From CAZFUY01 sp964522445 (GTDB taxonomy: Bacteria > Pseudomonadota > Gammaproteobacteria > SZUA-229), in NCBI GenBank assembly GCA_964522445.1, contig CAZFUY010000069.1, positions 1 to 16,931 on the forward strand: a stretch of DNA of 16,931 nt, read 5' to 3'. This document shows, in pieces, positions 14,246 through 16,931 of the stretch; the stretch's first letter is position 1, and every line of letters begins with the position of its first letter. The translations under genes and the position numbers were made by a program. The notes under the pieces are model-generated. The model had not been told where the DNA came from. It was given only the letters and a program-made list of their open reading frames with translations, and searched no databases.

Positions 14246-16771
14246 TCAACCTTTCTTAGCTATTTTCTTTTTAGCTATCTTTTTCTTACTCACTTTCTTT
14301 TTAGCCACCTTCTTTTGGGCAACTTTTTTCTTCGCTATTTTCTTCTTTGCCGATTTCTTTTTAGGCGCAGATTTTTTTGAAGATTTTCGTTTCTTACCTT
14401 CAATAGCATCATAGGCGGCTATATTAAAATCAATCTTACGCTCATCCATATTGACACTGGCAACATCTACAGTAATGGCATCACCCAACTGGAATACCAG
14501 ACCACCACGTTCGCCAATTAATTTATGACCAACCGGCTCAAACTGATAATAATCTTTTGGCAGTCCAGTGATATGCACCAGACCTTCAACATAAATATCC
14601 TGCAATTCAACAAAAATGCCGAAGGACGTTACGGCATTAATAATGCCATCAAAACGCTCACCCACTTTATCCAGCATATATTCACATTTAAGCGCTGTCA
14701 TGGCATCACGAGTAGCCTCATCGGCTCGACGTTCACAGGCAGAGCTGTGTTCGCCCAATGTCACCATATCACTGTGGCGATAAAAATAACGCTCAACTTT
14801 TTTACCCTGCAAAATATGACGAATAGCGCGATGCACTAATAAATCTGGGTAACGGCGAATAGGCGACGTGAAGTGGGCATAAGTTTCTAAAGATAATCCA
14901 AAATGGCCTTCATTATCCGGGCTGTAAACGGCCTGACTTAAAGAGCGCAATAATACGGTTTGAATTAAATGAAAATCAGGACGCAATTTTACTTTATCGA
15001 TAAGCTCTGCATAGGTTTTTGCTGTCATCTTTGATTTTGCTTTTCCAAAACGCAAACCCAAACTTAAGATAAAATCTTTTACATCATCAATTTTTTCAGG
15101 CTTCGGCCCTTCATGTACGCGATACAGACCAGGAATTTCATTGCGTTCGAGAAAACGTGCCGCTGCGACATTAGCAGAGATCATGCATTCTTCAATTATT
15201 TTATGAGCTTCATTGCGCGTCGTTGGAACAATACGATCAATACGCTGATTATCACTAAAAATAATGCGCGTTTCTGTGGTTTCGAAATCAATCGCACCGC
15301 GTTTTTTACGGTGTTTGGCCAGTACCTTGTAAAGGCCAAACAAATCTTCTAATGGCGATAAAACATGCTCATATGTTTTGCTTAATTTTTTATCCCCATC
15401 CACCAATATGGCAGCAACCTGATTGTAGGTTAATCGCTCATGGGAATTCATGACACCTTCAAAAAATTTGGAGCGAATCATTTTGCCGTCTTTATTAAAC
15501 AGCATTTCGCAAACCATACACAGGCGATCAACTTTAGGATTTATCGAACATAAACCATTGGATAAAACTTCAGGCAACATGGGAATAACACGGCCGGGAA
15601 AATACACAGAAGTGCCGCGATTATAAGATTCTTCATCCAGTGCTGAGCCACGTTCTACATAATGAGCCACATCAGCAATGGCGACATATAGCTTCCAGCC
15701 ACTGGCCGTTGCCTGACAGTACACCGCATCGTCAAAATCCTGAGTATCTTCACCGTCGATAGTAACGAGCGGCAGATGGCGAATATCAACTCGGTTTTTC
15801 TTTTCTTTTTCACTAACCTCTGTGCCAAAGGATTTTACCTGCTCTTTGACTTCATCCGGCCATAAAAACGGCAGGCTGTGTGCATGAATCGCTACATCAA
15901 TTTCCATGCCCGGTGCCATATGATCGCCAATCACATCGGTTATTTTACCCATCGCCTTATTACGGAAAGTAGGCTGCTGAGTAATTTCGACTATGACAAT
16001 CTGACCATGTGTTGCATCACCCATATTTTCAGCGGGTACGATAATATCCTGCGTTAAACGCTTATTATCTGGCACAACATAGGCAATACCGCTTTCCACA
16101 AACAGGCGCCCTACAACTCGATCATTGCCTCTTTCAAGTACATCAATCACCGCACCTTCTCTACGACCACGACGATCCAGACCCGATATTTGCACAACCG
16201 CACGATCACCGTGCAATAAAGTTCTCATCTGCCGACCATGCAGGAAAATATCATCGCCTCCTTCATCCGGCACAAGAAAACCAAAACCATCAGGGTGTGC
16301 GATAACACGACCACTAATCAAATCTTCCTCATTCACAGGAATATAACCATCACGGCGATTTCGAATCAGCTGACCATCACGAACCATAGCATTTAAGCGA
16401 CGACGTAAAGCCTCTCTCTGTTCAGGTGATTTGATATTAAGCACTTGCAGCAGCTTGTCATGATTCATCGCGCCATCATCATGAATAACCTGAAGGATCA
16501 GTTCACGACTGGCAATAGGGTTCTCATAGTTACCTTTTTCACGCTCAGACTGAGGATCAAAATACTTGCCGCCTTTTTTGATTGCACCACTGCGCTTAGC
16601 CTCTTTAAGCTTGCCAGCAGGTTTTCTGCCTTTAGGGTTTGACGCTTTAGGCTTTTTAACTGTAGATTTTTTAGTTTTAGGCGATTTAGCCTTAGGTTTA
16701 CGGCTTTTGGGCTTAACTGACTTAGGCTTAACCTTCACCTGCTTTTTATTACTGATTTTCTTAACTGCCAT
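14246..16771 (-). CDS. rnr: Ribonuclease R (RNB-family 3'-5' exoribonuclease) with basic tails
   Basis: This processive hydrolytic exonuclease degrades structured RNA and takes part in RNA quality control and stationary-phase or cold survival. Numbering is from an in-frame GTG at 16786; the ATG at 16771 (MAVKK) is my preferred start because it leaves a leader after the -10-like TACAAT, though neither start has a clear RBS. After a Lys/Pro-rich N-tail (about 9-75) come a winged-helix domain (ELILQVIHDDGAMNHDKLLQ), cold-shock domains (GRVIAHPDGFGFLVPDEGG), the RNB domain with VTIDGEDTQDFDDAVY (D344, D350, D352, D353) and TSPIRRYPDLLVHRAI, and S1 (about 712-790, TSFGIFVELQDIYVEGLVHI). The tail at 801-845 is nine Lys-rich pentapeptides of the type KIAKK. 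E. coli RNase R is also Lys-rich at its end, but less regularly so. rlmB lies downstream. Confidence 0.96.
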   Translation of the reverse strand: MAVKKISNKKQVKVKPKSVKPKSRKPKAKSPKTKKSTVKKPKASNPKGRKPAGKLKEAKRSGAIKKGGKYFDPQSEREKGNYENPIASRELILQVIHDDGAMNHDKLLQVLNIKSPEQREALRRRLNAMVRDGQLIRNRRDGYIPVNEEDLISGRVIAHPDGFGFLVPDEGGDDIFLHGRQMRTLLHGDRAVVQISGLDRRGRREGAVIDVLERGNDRVVGRLFVESGIAYVVPDNKRLTQDIIVPAENMGDATHGQIVIVEITQQPTFRNKAMGKITDVIGDHMAPGMEIDVAIHAHSLPFLWPDEVKEQVKSFGTEVSEKEKKNRVDIRHLPLVTIDGEDTQDFDDAVYCQATASGWKLYVAIADVAHYVERGSALDEESYNRGTSVYFPGRVIPMLPEVLSNGLCSINPKVDRLCMVCEMLFNKDGKMIRSKFFEGVMNSHERLTYNQVAAILVDGDKKLSKTYEHVLSPLEDLFGLYKVLAKHRKKRGAIDFETTETRIIFSDNQRIDRIVPTTRNEAHKIIEECMISANVAAARFLERNEIPGLYRVHEGPKPEKIDDVKDFILSLGLRFGKAKSKMTAKTYAELIDKVKLRPDFHLIQTVLLRSLSQAVYSPDNEGHFGLSLETYAHFTSPIRRYPDLLVHRAIRHILQGKKVERYFYRHSDMVTLGEHSSACERRADEATRDAMTALKCEYMLDKVGERFDGIINAVTSFGIFVELQDIYVEGLVHITGLPKDYYQFEPVGHKLIGERGGLVFQLGDAITVDVASVNMDERKIDFNIAAYDAIEGKKRKSSKKSAPKKKSAKKKIAKKKVAQKKVAKKKVSKKKIAKKKIAKKG

Positions 16772-16803
16772 GGTATTTTGTAACACTTTATGAGAAAGCA
16801 GCT

Positions 16804-16809
16804 ATTGTA
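16804..16809 (-). promoter_or_regulatory. Possible -10 element for rnr
   Basis: The minus strand reads GTGTACAATAGC, with TACAAT (5/6 match to the -10) placed so that transcription would start near 16797, about 25 nt before the preferred ATG at 16771. No convincing -35 lies 16-18 bp upstream (CCGCAT at 17 bp). The remaining bases up to 16931 hold only a short palindrome (GGATCATCTGATCC, 16905-16918) and nothing else I can assign. Confidence 0.3.
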
Positions 16810-16931
16810 CACAAGAACCAGCCAAAATGCGGCTTTTAAAGGTATTTGGCTCAGCTTGAGATTGACAAGATTGCAGGCTAAAGGTAAAGTTCGCGCCCTG
16901 TCTCGGATCATCTGATCCAGCTGCACCTATG

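Noticed and set aside
16566..16793. Plus-strand ORF with a strongly periodic Leu/Gly hydrophobic protein, looking like a membrane protein
   Set aside because: It is the antisense reading of the Lys/Pro-rich RNase R N-tail, whose AAA/AAG and CCT codons give Phe/Leu/Gly on the other strand.
16735..16926. Minus-strand ORF of 63 codons running into the 5' end of rnr
   Set aside because: It overlaps the rnr start in another frame, has no recognisable motif or RBS, and its end is the rnr N-tail read out of frame.
16772..16931. Possible tRNA-Leu upstream of rnr, as in some pseudomonads
   Set aside because: No cloverleaf, T-loop or CCA end is present on either strand; only a 14-bp palindrome at 16905-16918.

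Overview
This window looks like chromosomal DNA from an AT-rich gammaproteobacterium (roughly 40% GC by eye, not computed). The rnr-rlmB pair, a class 2 (quinone-linked) pyrD, a NudF-type ADP-ribose pyrophosphatase and an RpfE-like gene overlapping recJ all fit that class. I cannot name a genus. Almost every gene lies on the minus strand, so the window reads from right to left. The one clear plus-strand gene is a small hypothetical ORF at 8927-9211.

The left third (1-5031) is one end of an exopolysaccharide export locus of the exosortase/PEP-CTERM type. In transcription order it holds a periplasmic Wza/EpsE-like export protein, an outer-membrane beta-barrel protein, a GumC/Wzz-like chain-length protein, a BY-kinase-like ATPase and the start of a TIGR03790-family protein. 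That last family is, from memory, found only in exosortase-bearing genomes. The spacings are 11-27 bp, so this is probably one operon, and a plausible promoter lies just upstream at 5070-5098. The glycosyltransferases and exosortase expected in such a locus would lie beyond base 1. The BY-kinase-like protein has Asn at two normally acidic nucleotide-site positions, the most interesting protein-level anomaly here.

Upstream (5204-8001) is a two-gene unit: a small membrane protein translationally coupled (ATGA) to an 800-residue membrane-anchored HAMP-PAS-GGDEF-EAL protein with both catalytic motifs and an inhibitory I-site. Its position suggests local c-di-GMP control of the polysaccharide locus, but that is inference. 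Next comes nudF (8091-8684).

The right half is housekeeping. The hypothetical gene at 8927 converges on and overlaps pyrD (9175-10218). Further right are recJ, the RpfE-like gene, rlmB and rnr, all on the minus strand: RNA decay, rRNA methylation, recombination and pyrimidine synthesis. RNase R has basic extensions at both ends, including nine C-terminal Lys-rich pentapeptides.

The intergenic gaps carry three kinds of repeat. There is a REP-like palindrome, twinned at 10253-10333 and single at 14002-14033. There is a MITE-like element of about 85 bp at 8778-8862 and 14151-14233. There is also a 13-bp tandem array at 14030-14146 that begins in the edge of the single REP unit. The 337-bp gap between rlmB and rnr is made largely of these. 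I found no rRNA, tRNA, CRISPR array or intact insertion sequence.
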